Origin: Acidobacterium sp.
GTDB taxonomy: Bacteria; Acidobacteriota; Terriglobia; Terriglobales; Acidobacteriaceae
Reading direction: 5' to 3'
Length of the DNA: 32,410 nt
NCBI GenBank assembly: GCA_003131625.1
Contig: PKVY01000122.1
Location: 1-32,410 of the forward strand
Positions 1 to 7,800 of this stretch are shown in pieces; position 1 is the first letter of the stretch, and each line of letters starts with the position of its first letter. The notes beneath the pieces are model-generated. The model was given only the letters and a program-made list of their open reading frames with translations, made no database searches and was not told the origin of the DNA. The translations under genes and the position numbers were made by a program.

Positions 1-1
1 A

Positions 2-94
2 CGCTCGTTCGAGCGGCCAGCGGGTGGTCGCATCGCGGTGAAGGTCATCAATCACTTCGGCGACGAGGTAATGAAGGTGTTTCGCGTGAACTGA
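2..94 (+). CDS. C-terminal end of a gene cut by the window edge
   Basis: An open frame enters from the left edge and stops with TGA at 92-94. The visible 30 residues end in GGRIAVKVINHFGDEVMKVF followed by RVN, a beta-rich tail. I associate this kind of ending with DNA methyltransferases of restriction or defence loci, but this is a weak resemblance with no catalytic motif in view. The next gene starts only 12 bp later on the same strand, so the two are probably co-transcribed. A 3' end of any other enzyme is possible. Confidence 0.5.
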   Translation, partial: RSFERPAGGRIAVKVINHFGDEVMKVFRVN

Positions 95-106
95 GGACGA
101 TTGCCG

Positions 107-2194
107 ATGGAATTCCGAATCGCGGACACATTCACAGGCAGTCTTGCCAAGCTGACTGGCGACGAACAGAAAGCCGCCAAGACGGCCGCCTTCGACCTGC
201 AATTGAATCCGGCGCATCCCAGCCTTCAATTCCACAAGCTGGACAAAGCCAAAGACCCGAACTTCTGGTCCATTCGAGTCGGCCGCGACCTTCGCATTAT
301 CGTCCACCGCACCGGAACGAGCCTGTTGCTGTGCTACGTCAACCACCACGACGAAGCGTACCAGTGGGCTGAGCGCCGGCGCCTCGAAACACATCCGAAG
401 ACGGGCGCTGCCCAGTTGGTGGAGATCCGTGAGCGCGTGCAAGAGATCACGGTTCCGAAGTACGTTGAAAAGGAGCAGGAAGCGCCCAAACGGCGAGTCT
501 TCCACAATATCTCCGAAGGCACACTGCTCACGTATGGCGTTCCTCCTGAATGGGTGGCTGAAGTCCTGGACGCGACTGAGGACGGTCTGCTCGAAATCGC
601 GGGACACCTGCCCGCGGAGGCCGCCGAAGCACTGCTGAATCTTGCCACCGGCATCCGTCCGCCGGTCCCCGAGCATGTGGCTCCGGACGGCAATCCCTTC
701 GAGCATCCCGATGCGTTACGGCGCTTCCGGATCATGAAGAATATCGAGGAGCTTGCCCTGGCGCTCGACTATCCGTGGGAACGTTGGGCGGTGTTTCTGC
801 ATCCCGAGCAGCGCAAGATCGTAGAAAAGAACTTCAATGGACCGGCGCGCGTGTCTGGCACTGCGGGAACCGGAAAGACGATCGTGGCGCTGCATCGGGC
901 CGCGCATCTGGCCCGCGGAAATCCCCAAGCCCGCGTGCTGTTGACTACATTCTCCGAGCCTTTGGCTAACGTCCTCCGCGCGAAACTGCGCCTGCTTCTT
1001 ACTGGTGAACCTCGTTTGGGCGAGCGTATCGAGGTGTACTCGATGGATGCAATCGGGCGGCGCCTGTACGAGCTGAACATCGGCAAATTGCGGATCGCAA
1101 CGGATGCGCAGATCACCGGACTTTTACAGCAAGGTTCCACAAAGGTTGGGGGCCACAAATTCTCGCTTCGCTTCCTTGAGACAGAATGGGGGCAGGTAGT
1201 CGATGGCTGGCAATTGGATACTTGGGAAGAGTACCGCGACGTGAACCGCCTGGGCCGGAAGACGCGCCTGAAGGAGGAACAGCGAAAACTGCTGTGGTCC
1301 ATCTTTGAGGCTGTGCGGTCCGGTTTGCGTGAACAGGGTCTCATCACGACATCAGGCATGTTCAACATCCTGGCTCGGCACTATGCCAACGGAGCTGCAC
1401 TGCCATTCGACTTTGCCGTGGTGGACGAAGCACAGGACATCGGCGTCGCGCAGATTCGTTTTCTCGCGGCCTTCGGATCGGGCCGACCCAATGGCCTCTT
1501 CTTCGCCGGCGATCTTGGCCAGCGCATCTTCCAGCAGCCATTCTCATGGAAGGCCGCGGGGATCGACGTGCGCGGCCGCTCCACAACGCTGAAGATCAAC
1601 TATCGGACTTCACATCAGATCCGGTCGCAGGCGGACCGCCTACTGGACCCGCAGATAACCGACGTTGACGGCAACATCGAAGCCCGTAAGGGCACCATTT
1701 CGCTCTTCAACGGCCCTCAGCCAGACATCAAAGTGTACAAATCTACTACCGACGAGATCGGCGCAGTTGGCGATTGGCTGACCAACCTGATAGAGACCGG
1801 GCTACAGCCTCACGAGATCGCATTATTCGTCCGCTCGACCGCTCAGCTTGATCGGCCCAAGTTGTCAGCGGAAAAGGCAGGTGTGAAGTCCAAGGTTCTC
1901 GACGAACACGTCGAGACTACGCCCGGCTCGGTGTCGGTGAGCACAATGCACCTTGCTAAGGGCTTGGAGTTTCGCGCTGTCGGTGTCATGGCTTGTGACG
2001 ACGAGGTCATTCCACTTCAGGAACGGATTCAAACAGTGGCCGATGAAGGCGACCTTGAGGATGTTTACAACACCGAACGGCAACTCCTCTACGTCGCCTG
2101 CACCCGCGCACGCGACCATCTCCTCGTAACAAGCACAGCACCCGAATCGGAGTTCCTGGATGATCTGATGCGCTCTTCGGAGACTCCAGCCTGA
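107..2194 (+). CDS. RelE/ParE-like toxin domain fused to UvrD/Rep-type helicase
   Basis: A 695-aa protein. Residues about 1-95 look like a RelE/ParE-family toxin fold: a helical start, then FWSIRVGRDLRIIVHR, an Arg-rich beta strand, and YVNHHDEAYQWAERR at the end. Residues about 225-695 form a superfamily 1 helicase. Walker A is GTAGTGKT (about 251-258), Walker B is VVDEAQD, motif IV contains NYRTSHQI, and motif VI is YVACTRARDHLLV. The family unwinds DNA 3' to 5' using ATP. I chose ATG at 107 over the in-frame TTG at 101 because GAGGA at 93-97 sits nine bases upstream. The domain fusion and the adjacent, perhaps methyltransferase-like, gene hint at a defence role, which is inference. No separate antitoxin gene is visible. 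Confidence 0.85.
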   Translation: MEFRIADTFTGSLAKLTGDEQKAAKTAAFDLQLNPAHPSLQFHKLDKAKDPNFWSIRVGRDLRIIVHRTGTSLLLCYVNHHDEAYQWAERRRLETHPKTGAAQLVEIRERVQEITVPKYVEKEQEAPKRRVFHNISEGTLLTYGVPPEWVAEVLDATEDGLLEIAGHLPAEAAEALLNLATGIRPPVPEHVAPDGNPFEHPDALRRFRIMKNIEELALALDYPWERWAVFLHPEQRKIVEKNFNGPARVSGTAGTGKTIVALHRAAHLARGNPQARVLLTTFSEPLANVLRAKLRLLLTGEPRLGERIEVYSMDAIGRRLYELNIGKLRIATDAQITGLLQQGSTKVGGHKFSLRFLETEWGQVVDGWQLDTWEEYRDVNRLGRKTRLKEEQRKLLWSIFEAVRSGLREQGLITTSGMFNILARHYANGAALPFDFAVVDEAQDIGVAQIRFLAAFGSGRPNGLFFAGDLGQRIFQQPFSWKAAGIDVRGRSTTLKINYRTSHQIRSQADRLLDPQITDVDGNIEARKGTISLFNGPQPDIKVYKSTTDEIGAVGDWLTNLIETGLQPHEIALFVRSTAQLDRPKLSAEKAGVKSKVLDEHVETTPGSVSVSTMHLAKGLEFRAVGVMACDDEVIPLQERIQTVADEGDLEDVYNTERQLLYVACTRARDHLLVTSTAPESEFLDDLMRSSETPA

Positions 2195-2213
2195 AGGAAC
2201 AGGTATGCCCGTC

Positions 2214-2241
2214 TTGACAAGATGCTGTGCGCTAGGATAAC
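2214..2241 (+). promoter_or_regulatory. Candidate sigma-70 promoter for the small basic protein
   Basis: A perfect -35 TTGACA at 2214-2219 is followed after 16 bp by GATAAC at 2236-2241, a four-of-six match to the -10 consensus. Transcription would start near 2248, leaving a leader of about 165 bases before the ATG at 2412. Two similar TTTGTG(TG)CTATG stretches occur in that leader, of unknown meaning. Confidence 0.45.
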
Positions 2242-2411
2242 CGTTTGATACTCAACACACAGGTCTTAACGCTGCTGGATTCTGGCGAGTGATTTGCCGG
2301 GCTACATCTTAGTTTGTGCTATGGGAGACACCGGCTTGCGCGGAAAGGCGCGGTTGGCCTGACCTCAAATTTGTGTGCTATGTAGAATTGGGACCGGAGG
2401 AGAGTTCACGA

Positions 2412-2654
2412 ATGGCAATTGCAGACATCGTGGCCGCACTGGACGGGGAAATCGCGCGTCTTGAGCAAGTCAGAGAGCTATTGGCCGGCGGCGGGGCAGT
2501 GAGCAGCCGTGGTGCTACGTCTTTCCAGTATGGGGCCAACGCGGCCAAGCCAGCTCGCAAGCGCAAGCCATTGAGCGCAGCGGCACGTGCGAAGATTTCC
2601 GCCGCTCAGAAAAAAAGGTGGGCTAAGCAAAAGAAGGAAGCCGCCAGCAAGTAG
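2412..2654 (+). CDS. Small basic Lys/Ala-rich protein, putative nucleic-acid binding
   Basis: An 80-aa protein. It has a short acidic helix (MAIADIVAALDGEIARLEQV, residues 1-20), a Gly/Ser-rich linker, and a very basic C-terminus with KRKPLSAAARAKISAAQKKR. Such tails are common in small Acidobacteriota proteins and usually suggest DNA or RNA binding; I know of no proven function. The ATG at 2412 is preferred over the upstream in-frame ATG at 2316 because GGAGGAG lies about ten bases before it and the extra N-terminal residues look non-coding. It appears to be a single-gene unit with its own promoter and a terminator directly at its stop codon. Confidence 0.75.
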   Translation: MAIADIVAALDGEIARLEQVRELLAGGGAVSSRGATSFQYGANAAKPARKRKPLSAAARAKISAAQKKRWAKQKKEAASK

Positions 2655-2680
2655 CGGTCCCGCTATGCGACCGCCCTTTT
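2654..2680 (+). terminator. Rho-independent terminator of the small basic protein gene
   Basis: GCGGTC (2654-2659) pairs perfectly with GACCGC (2669-2674) across a nine-base loop, followed by CCTTTT. It begins at the stop codon of the preceding gene. It also lies just beyond the convergent sensor gene but has no T-run in that direction. Confidence 0.6.
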
Positions 2681-2696
2681 CAGAAGCGAGCGATAC

Positions 2697-3893
2697 TCAG
2701 TTCTCGGTACGCTGAGGATTCGAGAGGTGCCGTTCGAGTTCTGCTCTGAAGATTTCAGCTCGCTCGTGGAGCCGGGCATTCTGGACAGCCAGAGACGCCG
2801 GTATCGCCAGTGAAGCGGCCAGCCGGAGATGCTCGGCGGTGAAACGATTCGGGCTGGTGTGAACGAAGGACAGAATCCCAATGGCCTCCTCCTCCGTGTA
2901 TAGCGGAACGCCGAGCCACGATCCCGCAGTGGTTTCCCTCGTGAAGCTGCGCCAGTCGCTTTCAAGCCGAGTGTCGGAAACCAGGAGGCCTCCGCGTTGT
3001 TCAAGTGTCTGCATCAGGACCGGAAAAGCGCCTGAGTCCACCGTTTCTGCAAATTCGGATCTGTGGGTCTTTCCGATTTCCGAGCAAACCTCGCGGGCGA
3101 GGAAAAGCCGACCGGGGGCTTCGAGCAACAGAACGTGGGCAGTTTCGTACGGAATGAACGGGTGGACGTTTTCCAACAGATTGTCGAGGACAGCGTTCAT
3201 TGGAACGCTATGCGTGAGTGCCAGAGTAGCGTTCCGCAGTACCTGAGCCTCAAGAAAGTTCGACTTCGCCACGGCAAGACTGCGGCTTCTCACTTCCTCT
3301 GCGCGAACCTGCGCAGTCGAATCCCGCAGCATCAGCAAATGCCGGCTCGGGAGCATGTTGGCTGATGAAGTGAATTCCGCCAGAATTCGCGCCCCATCCG
3401 CTCGCAGCAGTTCCATCCGTCCGCGATATGGACCCTCTCCCAGGAGGCGCCTCCATAACAGAGAGGGCTCGATGGAGTCGGCAGAAAACTGGCCCATTGA
3501 TCGGCCCACCAGCCTGTGATGATCGACTCCAAGAAGCCGGGAGGCAGCCGGATTGGCTTCCTGACAAATCAGCTGGTCATCAAGGATGAGGATCGCGTCC
3601 AGCGAGCGGTCGAAAACCGAATGGAACTCATAATCACGGCGATCAAGAGATTCTCTGGTGAGCAGGAACCGGGTTTGAGCCAGTTGCAGGAACCGGGCAT
3701 GCAGAAGGGCCATGATGCAAAGCACGATCACCGCGATGCCCAGCAGGATGAGGCTAGGCTGGCTGCGAAAACGGCTCAGCATCGCTGCGGCGAGAGCGAC
3801 CGCGGCGCAGGCGATGCCTGCTGCGGCAACTCTAAATGGAGAAACCCCGCGCAACGATGGAACACCCTGAAGAGCATGATCTGGGGATCGCAT
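2697..3893 (-). CDS. Membrane PAS-GAF sensor protein without an output domain
   Basis: A 398-aa protein. Two transmembrane helices (about residues 20-40 and 48-72) are followed by a PAS domain (about 90-200, with FDRSLDAILILDDQLICQEA) and a GAF domain (about 235-375, with TTAGSWLGVPLYTEEEAIGI). The C-terminus is a short helix. No histidine kinase, GGDEF, EAL or HTH module follows, so it can only sense or act through a partner. ATG at 3893 is chosen because AAGGTGA lies just upstream; the longer reading to 3941 lacks such support. It stands alone, convergent with the small basic protein gene. It could be a truncated sensor kinase or a complete orphan sensor. Confidence 0.75.
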   Translation of the reverse strand: MRSPDHALQGVPSLRGVSPFRVAAAGIACAAVALAAAMLSRFRSQPSLILLGIAVIVLCIMALLHARFLQLAQTRFLLTRESLDRRDYEFHSVFDRSLDAILILDDQLICQEANPAASRLLGVDHHRLVGRSMGQFSADSIEPSLLWRRLLGEGPYRGRMELLRADGARILAEFTSSANMLPSRHLLMLRDSTAQVRAEEVRSRSLAVAKSNFLEAQVLRNATLALTHSVPMNAVLDNLLENVHPFIPYETAHVLLLEAPGRLFLAREVCSEIGKTHRSEFAETVDSGAFPVLMQTLEQRGGLLVSDTRLESDWRSFTRETTAGSWLGVPLYTEEEAIGILSFVHTSPNRFTAEHLRLAASLAIPASLAVQNARLHERAEIFRAELERHLSNPQRTEN

Positions 3894-4184
3894 GATTTCA
3901 CCTTCTGCCCAACGCTTTTCTGGCAGCGTCGATGGACCCATTGTGCCACCGTAACCTCTGACGTTGTTGCAAAAGCGTCAAAAAGCACCAGCAGTGCGGC
4001 ACCGTCGATTTGCAGCGGTTCTTCGGGGTCGGTAGCTGGCTTGATCACACGATCCGGGAGCAGGCGCAGATTCTGTGCCGTTCACACCCGGATCAGTTCC
4101 GCTATGTCGACTTTTGCTACCTATCTTGACTCGACGAGTGCATTGGCGATTTTGCGCTCGTCTGGCCTTTGACCGGATCGGTTA

Positions 4185-5546
4185 TCACTGTTGAGGCAGC
4201 TTGCCGAGGAAGTCGTTCATCGCGCGCAGCACTTCTGCTTCGTTGGAGCGGAAGATGTAGTGATCCGCGTTCGGCAGACGGATGACCTTGGCTGAGGGAA
4301 CACCTGCTTCGAAGGCATTGGCCAATCTGGTTTGCCTCTCGAGATCGGCCGCTGCGACGGCGGCATGGCGAGCGGGATCGCCCGGGAAGACCCTGCTCAG
4401 GTCATGCGGCACAGCGAAGAAGGCAAGGCTGGGTACCTTGATCTCGGTGTATTTATGCTCGCCGCTGACGATGGCGGCGAAGGCGCTTGCGGTCGTGGGG
4501 TGCGGGTCTGGTGGCAGTGAGGGATCGGGGGTGGGTGGCGCGACGGCTTGTTGCAGCTTCACCTGATCTTGCAGCTCCTTTTCGAGCTGGGGCAGGGCGG
4601 CCAACAGGGCCTCTGTTGGTTGGATCGGGCCGGAGGGGTCGCCGCCGTCCGGGAGAAGCTGCTCGATCTTGTTGCGGACATCGATCATGTCGAGATGCAG
4701 GTCGCCCTGGGCGCGATCGTAAAAAGAGTGGGTACCGCTGCACTCGAGGTAGATGAGTCCGCTGACCTTGTCGGGATGACGGCTGCCGATAGAACTCAGC
4801 TCTTCGCCGGCGATTGAGTGACCGACCAGGACTGGCTTAGGCAAGCCTGGCTTATCCAGATGAAGGGCAGCGATGACGGCAAGGACATCGTCGCCCAGGC
4901 GGTCGGACGAATAATTGTCGTCGTTGGGCGTAGGATCGCTGGACTCGCCAAAGCCGCGGCGGGTGATGCCGTACGCATGATATTTGCCGGTAAATTTGGG
5001 CGCGAACTGGTCGAACTCGTGCGCGGTGTCGCCCAGAGCGCCGAGGAAGATGAGAGGCCGGCCAGTGCCACCCCAATCGAGCACTTCGAGCTGGACGCCC
5101 GGCTCGACGGTGACAAGCTTCACAGTGTGGGGTGAGGGGTCGGGGGGTAGGGGCCACGCGGCCGCCGGGGTAGTCTTTTGGAAGGTAAAAGGGGTCGAAC
5201 CGCCCTGTGTCCATGTGCCGGTGATGGTTTTGCCGTCGGCGCTGAGCCTACCGTCGTAGGAAAGCTGGAGCATACCGACCGCAAATTGCACGGTCGAGTC
5301 GTGCACGGTCATTGAGTCGACCCAATCTCCAGTGAAGTCCTGATCGATGCTGTAGATCCTTGCTTTGAACGCCCCGCTGTCACCGTGTATGACCCGCAGA
5401 ACCATGCGCCCCGGTCTGCCCTGGGGCGTCGTAATTGTTCCCTGCCAACTGCCAGTGATGTCCTGTGCGCAAAGACTGCCTGCAACGGCGATTGCGAGCA
5501 CGAACGCCCATAGTATCCTCAGATCCCACTTCAGTCCTCTGTTCAT
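4185..5546 (-). CDS. Exported alpha/beta hydrolase with N-terminal beta domain
   Basis: A 453-aa protein with a signal peptide ending near SLCAQ. Residues about 30-130 form a small beta-rich domain (DITGSWQGTITTPQG and later GKTITGTWTQGG). From about residue 145 there is an alpha/beta-hydrolase fold with nucleophile motif GHSIAGEE (Ser244), ITRRGFGESSDPTP before it, and the catalytic His in ADHYIF (about 429). This fold hydrolyses esters, amides or epoxides; the substrate cannot be told. Start ATG 5546 is chosen over 5579 because GGGAG sits a few bases upstream and the signal peptide then starts normally. It is monocistronic. A perfect palindrome lies about 140 bp upstream. Confidence 0.82.
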   Translation of the reverse strand: MNRGLKWDLRILWAFVLAIAVAGSLCAQDITGSWQGTITTPQGRPGRMVLRVIHGDSGAFKARIYSIDQDFTGDWVDSMTVHDSTVQFAVGMLQLSYDGRLSADGKTITGTWTQGGSTPFTFQKTTPAAAWPLPPDPSPHTVKLVTVEPGVQLEVLDWGGTGRPLIFLGALGDTAHEFDQFAPKFTGKYHAYGITRRGFGESSDPTPNDDNYSSDRLGDDVLAVIAALHLDKPGLPKPVLVGHSIAGEELSSIGSRHPDKVSGLIYLECSGTHSFYDRAQGDLHLDMIDVRNKIEQLLPDGGDPSGPIQPTEALLAALPQLEKELQDQVKLQQAVAPPTPDPSLPPDPHPTTASAFAAIVSGEHKYTEIKVPSLAFFAVPHDLSRVFPGDPARHAAVAAADLERQTRLANAFEAGVPSAKVIRLPNADHYIFRSNEAEVLRAMNDFLGKLPQQ

Positions 5547-5685
5547 GAAGAACTCCCTGGAGAACCCGTAGACGGTCAATTCGGGTCTCGACTAAATATA
5601 GAACACTACATAGGGTCGCTGATCTTCGAAATCAGAATGACTACGAAAATATTCGACGAGATTGACGATCGGATGAATTCGGCTA

Positions 5686-5702
5686 GCGTATCACTGATAC
5701 GC
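5686..5702. promoter_or_regulatory. Perfect 17-bp palindrome, candidate operator
   Basis: GCGTATCA and TGATACGC face each other around one central C. The site lies about 140 bp upstream of the hydrolase start. Perfect odd-length palindromes of this size are typical operators of dimeric repressors such as TetR-type proteins; the cognate regulator is not identifiable here. Confidence 0.4.
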
Positions 5703-5904
5703 AAGTTCAACTCTCAACTGTCGACTTCAGGCCAATGCACTCATCCAGCTCGGCTTTTGATCGCAAATGCGGCGGCCGCGCCAGCGGCTTCGTTCGAACG
5801 CCCTTCCCGTCAGGGATTCTGCGCGGGCTCTACACGCTGCGTGACGGCGTATGCGTTCTCTTTGCGCGGGAAGAGAGTTTCCTCAAAATAGCGCGCTTTT
5901 GGGG

Positions 5905-5926
5905 GAGGGAAGGGGCTCCTTCCCTC
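5905..5926. repeat. Strong GC hairpin
   Basis: GAGGGAAGG (5905-5913) and CCTTCCCTC (5918-5926) form a perfect nine-base stem with loop GGCT. No T-run follows on either strand, so it is not a classical terminator; it may be a repeat-element remnant or RNA structure. Confidence 0.4.
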
Positions 5927-6177
5927 ACTCCAGTCGGTCCTGCCGTCTTCCGCTTGCCATCCCAGCGGGGCCTGTTCCTGCCCGCGATGCCCGCCCCCGT
6001 TTCACAGGAGGCACCGGAAGATTGCGGCTAGACAGCAAAGCAAGGGCCATGGGCTATCGCCCGATTGACACTCGCTGGCTCTATTCGGAAGGGACAGCGA
6101 TCCTCTGGAAAGCAGAAGAGTCCTCAAGGATCTCTGTCGATCAAGGAAAATGCGGCTCCAAATGCGATCGGTCCTCG

Positions 6178-6501
6178 CTAGAGCCTGAAAACAGCTTTTA
6201 GGAGACGAAGTGCCAGCTGCAGTTGCTCTGGATCTCGACTTGCCAGTAAGCCCGCGAGTTCGGCCTGGAGAACCCGTTGATCGGTCTCCTCGGCCGAGAA
6301 TTCGAAAAATGACGAGGGCAGCGAATCGAGGCTAGTCGCGAGAGCAAGGATAACGTCGAGCGACGGCCACTTCTCTCCTCGCTCAATTTCACCCAAGTAG
6401 GTTGCGCTGATGCCCGCCCGCTCTGCGGCGGCCTCTCGCGAATAGCGATGGGCTTCGCGAACTGCGCGAACTTTCCTGCCGAACAGGACGAGATTCTCCA
6501 T
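6178..6501 (-). CDS. XRE-family transcription regulator
   Basis: A 107-aa protein. Residues about 8-65 are a Cro/CI-type helix-turn-helix: GRKVRAVREAHRYSREAAAE, then AGISATYLGEIERGEKWPS and ILALATSL. The rest is a short acidic helix rich in Leu and Gln. Proteins of this size bind DNA as dimers and often repress their own gene. Start ATG 6501 follows a GAGG close upstream. Palindromic DNA containing GGCCAA lies 44-82 bp upstream. A second XRE gene is next upstream on the same strand, so the two may share control. Confidence 0.8.
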   Translation of the reverse strand: MENLVLFGRKVRAVREAHRYSREAAAERAGISATYLGEIERGEKWPSLDVILALATSLDSLPSSFFEFSAEETDQRVLQAELAGLLASRDPEQLQLALRLLKAVFRL

Positions 6502-6544
6502 GCCTCGTCTTTGACCCTAGAGGGAACTGCATCTAAACAACATG

Positions 6545-6582
6545 GGCCAATGGCCTAAAGAATGGTTGCCTTTTTAGGCCAA
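6545..6582. promoter_or_regulatory. Inverted repeat with GGCCAA boxes upstream of XRE gene
   Basis: GGCCTAAA (6552-6559) and TTTAGGCC (6573-6580) form an eight-base inverted repeat with a 13-base spacer. GGCCAA occurs on both flanks (6545-6550 and 6577-6582). The same hexamer forms the centre of the palindrome in front of the second XRE gene, so both may be bound by one regulator. Confidence 0.4.
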
Positions 6583-6613
6583 TAGCGCTAACGTGCTAGT
6601 CACGTTTGGACGC

Positions 6614-6901
6614 TCACTTCGCCGGTGAAACGAAATGGGACGATTCTTCAGTTCGCCGGAGGAGAGTGCAGGCATTCACTTCGAGGCCCAGTGCAACGCG
6701 GAGAATCGTACGAAGACTGGGGCATTGAATTCCCCTCTCCAGGTCGCTGATGAACGTTCGGTCCAAACCAGTGCGTACATGGAGTGTCATCTGCGAAATC
6801 TTGCGTTCTTCTCGCAAGCTGCGCATTGCTTCTCCAAACGCCTTTTCAACTCCCGATAGAGGCTGAATTTGTTTTCGACGTTTGGCCATTACGAGATTCA
6901 T
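6614..6901 (-). CDS. XRE-family transcription regulator
   Basis: A 95-aa protein, nearly all one helix-turn-helix domain (about residues 18-80): EKAFGEAMRSLREERKISQ, then RTGLDRTFISDLERGIQCPS and ILRVALGLEV. It has no ligand or oligomerisation domain beyond this. The start at 6901 has AAGG seven bases upstream; ATG 6889 is an alternative without a Shine-Dalgarno. It is divergent from the sigma-factor gene at 7051, with nested palindromes in the shared intergenic region, so it may control itself and the sigma/anti-sigma pair. Confidence 0.8.
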   Translation of the reverse strand: MNLVMAKRRKQIQPLSGVEKAFGEAMRSLREERKISQMTLHVRTGLDRTFISDLERGIQCPSLRTILRVALGLEVNACTLLRRTEESSHFVSPAK

Positions 6902-6910
6902 CGTCTAGCC

Positions 6911-6945
6911 TTGTCGGTTGTTGGCCAACGGGCAGTTACCGACAA
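6911..6945. promoter_or_regulatory. Nested palindromes between XRE and sigma-factor genes
   Basis: TTGTCGGT (6911-6918) and ACCGACAA (6938-6945) are perfect inverted arms enclosing the 10-bp palindrome GTTGGCCAAC (6920-6929). The site starts ten bases from the XRE start codon and overlaps its expected 5' leader. A smaller repeat GTGTC-N6-GACAC follows at 6964-6979, nearer the sigma-factor gene. An operator for the XRE protein is the simplest reading. Confidence 0.45.
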
Positions 6946-7050
6946 CTCAGTGGCTGCGGAGAGGTGTCAAATCCGACACTATTCCTGCGGAGGGTCGACG
7001 CCATCGGTGACATCTGTTCTTGAGCTTCGAGAGGAGCACACGAGAACGCG

Positions 7051-7800
7051 ATGAACTCCGAAGCGGCAGGTTATTTTCCACGGGTTGTTGCCACCGCTCA
7101 GGAAGCAGATCGGGCGGAGATACACTCTCCATCTGACGGCTCAGTGGAGACCGAGACTGTTGCTCTCTCCGTGTCCGGGATGGATCAAGCGGTTGACACT
7201 GCCGCTACTGCGCATCCCGGGTTCGACATGTCGGATGAGTATCTGCTTGCGCGAGTCGCAGACGGCGAGAGGGAAGCGCTATCTACTCTTTTCCGGCGTT
7301 ACGCGACAATTATCCGCGTCCTAGCGGAACGGATTGTTCGTGACGCCTCGGAAGCGGAAGATCTGGTCCAGGAGGTCTTTCTCTTCGTCTTCCGCAAAGC
7401 AGGTCTCTTCGATCCGGAGCGCGGCTCGGCGCGTTCTTGGCTAGTCCAAGTCACGTATCACCGCGCTTTCGACCGCCGACGCTATCTTGTCTCACGCCGC
7501 TTCTATTCGAACCTCGAACTGCAGGAGGCGATCCTCCGGGCGGAAGAGCCAGCCACCCTCACGAACTCCTACGACGATTCGATCGAGGCGGCTCTCGGTC
7601 GCGACGCCCTGCGGCGGATCGACGAAGCGCTCTCCGAAGCCCAGCGCCTCGTGATGCGCCTCCATTTCTTCGACGGCTACACGCTTCAGGAAATCGCTGC
7701 CGTGATTGATCAGTCGGTCGGCAATGTCCGCAACCACTACTACCGTGCCCTCGAGAAAATGCGGAAAGAGCTTTTCGGCACGAAATTGCAGGCCAAATGA
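7051..7800 (+). CDS. ECF-type RNA polymerase sigma factor
   Basis: A 249-aa protein. Sigma region 2 lies at about residues 60-130 (DEYLLARVADGEREALSTLF, then AEDLVQEVFLFVFRKAG and GSARSWLVQVTYHRAFDRRR). Region 4 lies at about 185-240 (LSEAQRLVMRLHFFDGYTLQ, then EIAAVIDQSVGNVRNHYYRA). It directs RNA polymerase to a regulon when released from its anti-sigma factor. The N-terminal 55 or so residues are unusual for the family, so the real start might be a later ATG (for example 7228), although no better ribosome-binding site is seen there. Its stop overlaps the anti-sigma start by four bases (ATGA), indicating translational coupling. The position upstream of the receptor and isopeptidase genes suggests it controls them. 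Confidence 0.9.
   Translation: MNSEAAGYFPRVVATAQEADRAEIHSPSDGSVETETVALSVSGMDQAVDTAATAHPGFDMSDEYLLARVADGEREALSTLFRRYATIIRVLAERIVRDASEAEDLVQEVFLFVFRKAGLFDPERGSARSWLVQVTYHRAFDRRRYLVSRRFYSNLELQEAILRAEEPATLTNSYDDSIEAALGRDALRRIDEALSEAQRLVMRLHFFDGYTLQEIAAVIDQSVGNVRNHYYRALEKMRKELFGTKLQAK

Larger units (their letters stand above)
5580..6177. other. About 600 bp without a convincing gene
   Basis: Several short open frames run through this stretch on the + strand (for example 5637-5891 and 5735-6031), but none has a good ribosome-binding site or a recognisable protein, and they overlap in all frames. The stretch holds an A+T-rich segment near 5595-5605 that could be the hydrolase promoter, a 17-bp palindrome at 5686-5702, and a strong GC hairpin at 5905-5926. 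Confidence 0.5.

Noticed and set aside
3776..4048. 90-codon - strand frame overlapping the PAS-GAF gene start
   Set aside because: Begins with GTG without a ribosome-binding site, overlaps the sensor's N-terminus, and has no recognisable domain.
5735..6031. 98-codon + strand frame in the 600-bp gap
   Set aside because: Protein-like in places but no ribosome-binding site, no family resemblance, and overlapping frames of equal quality.
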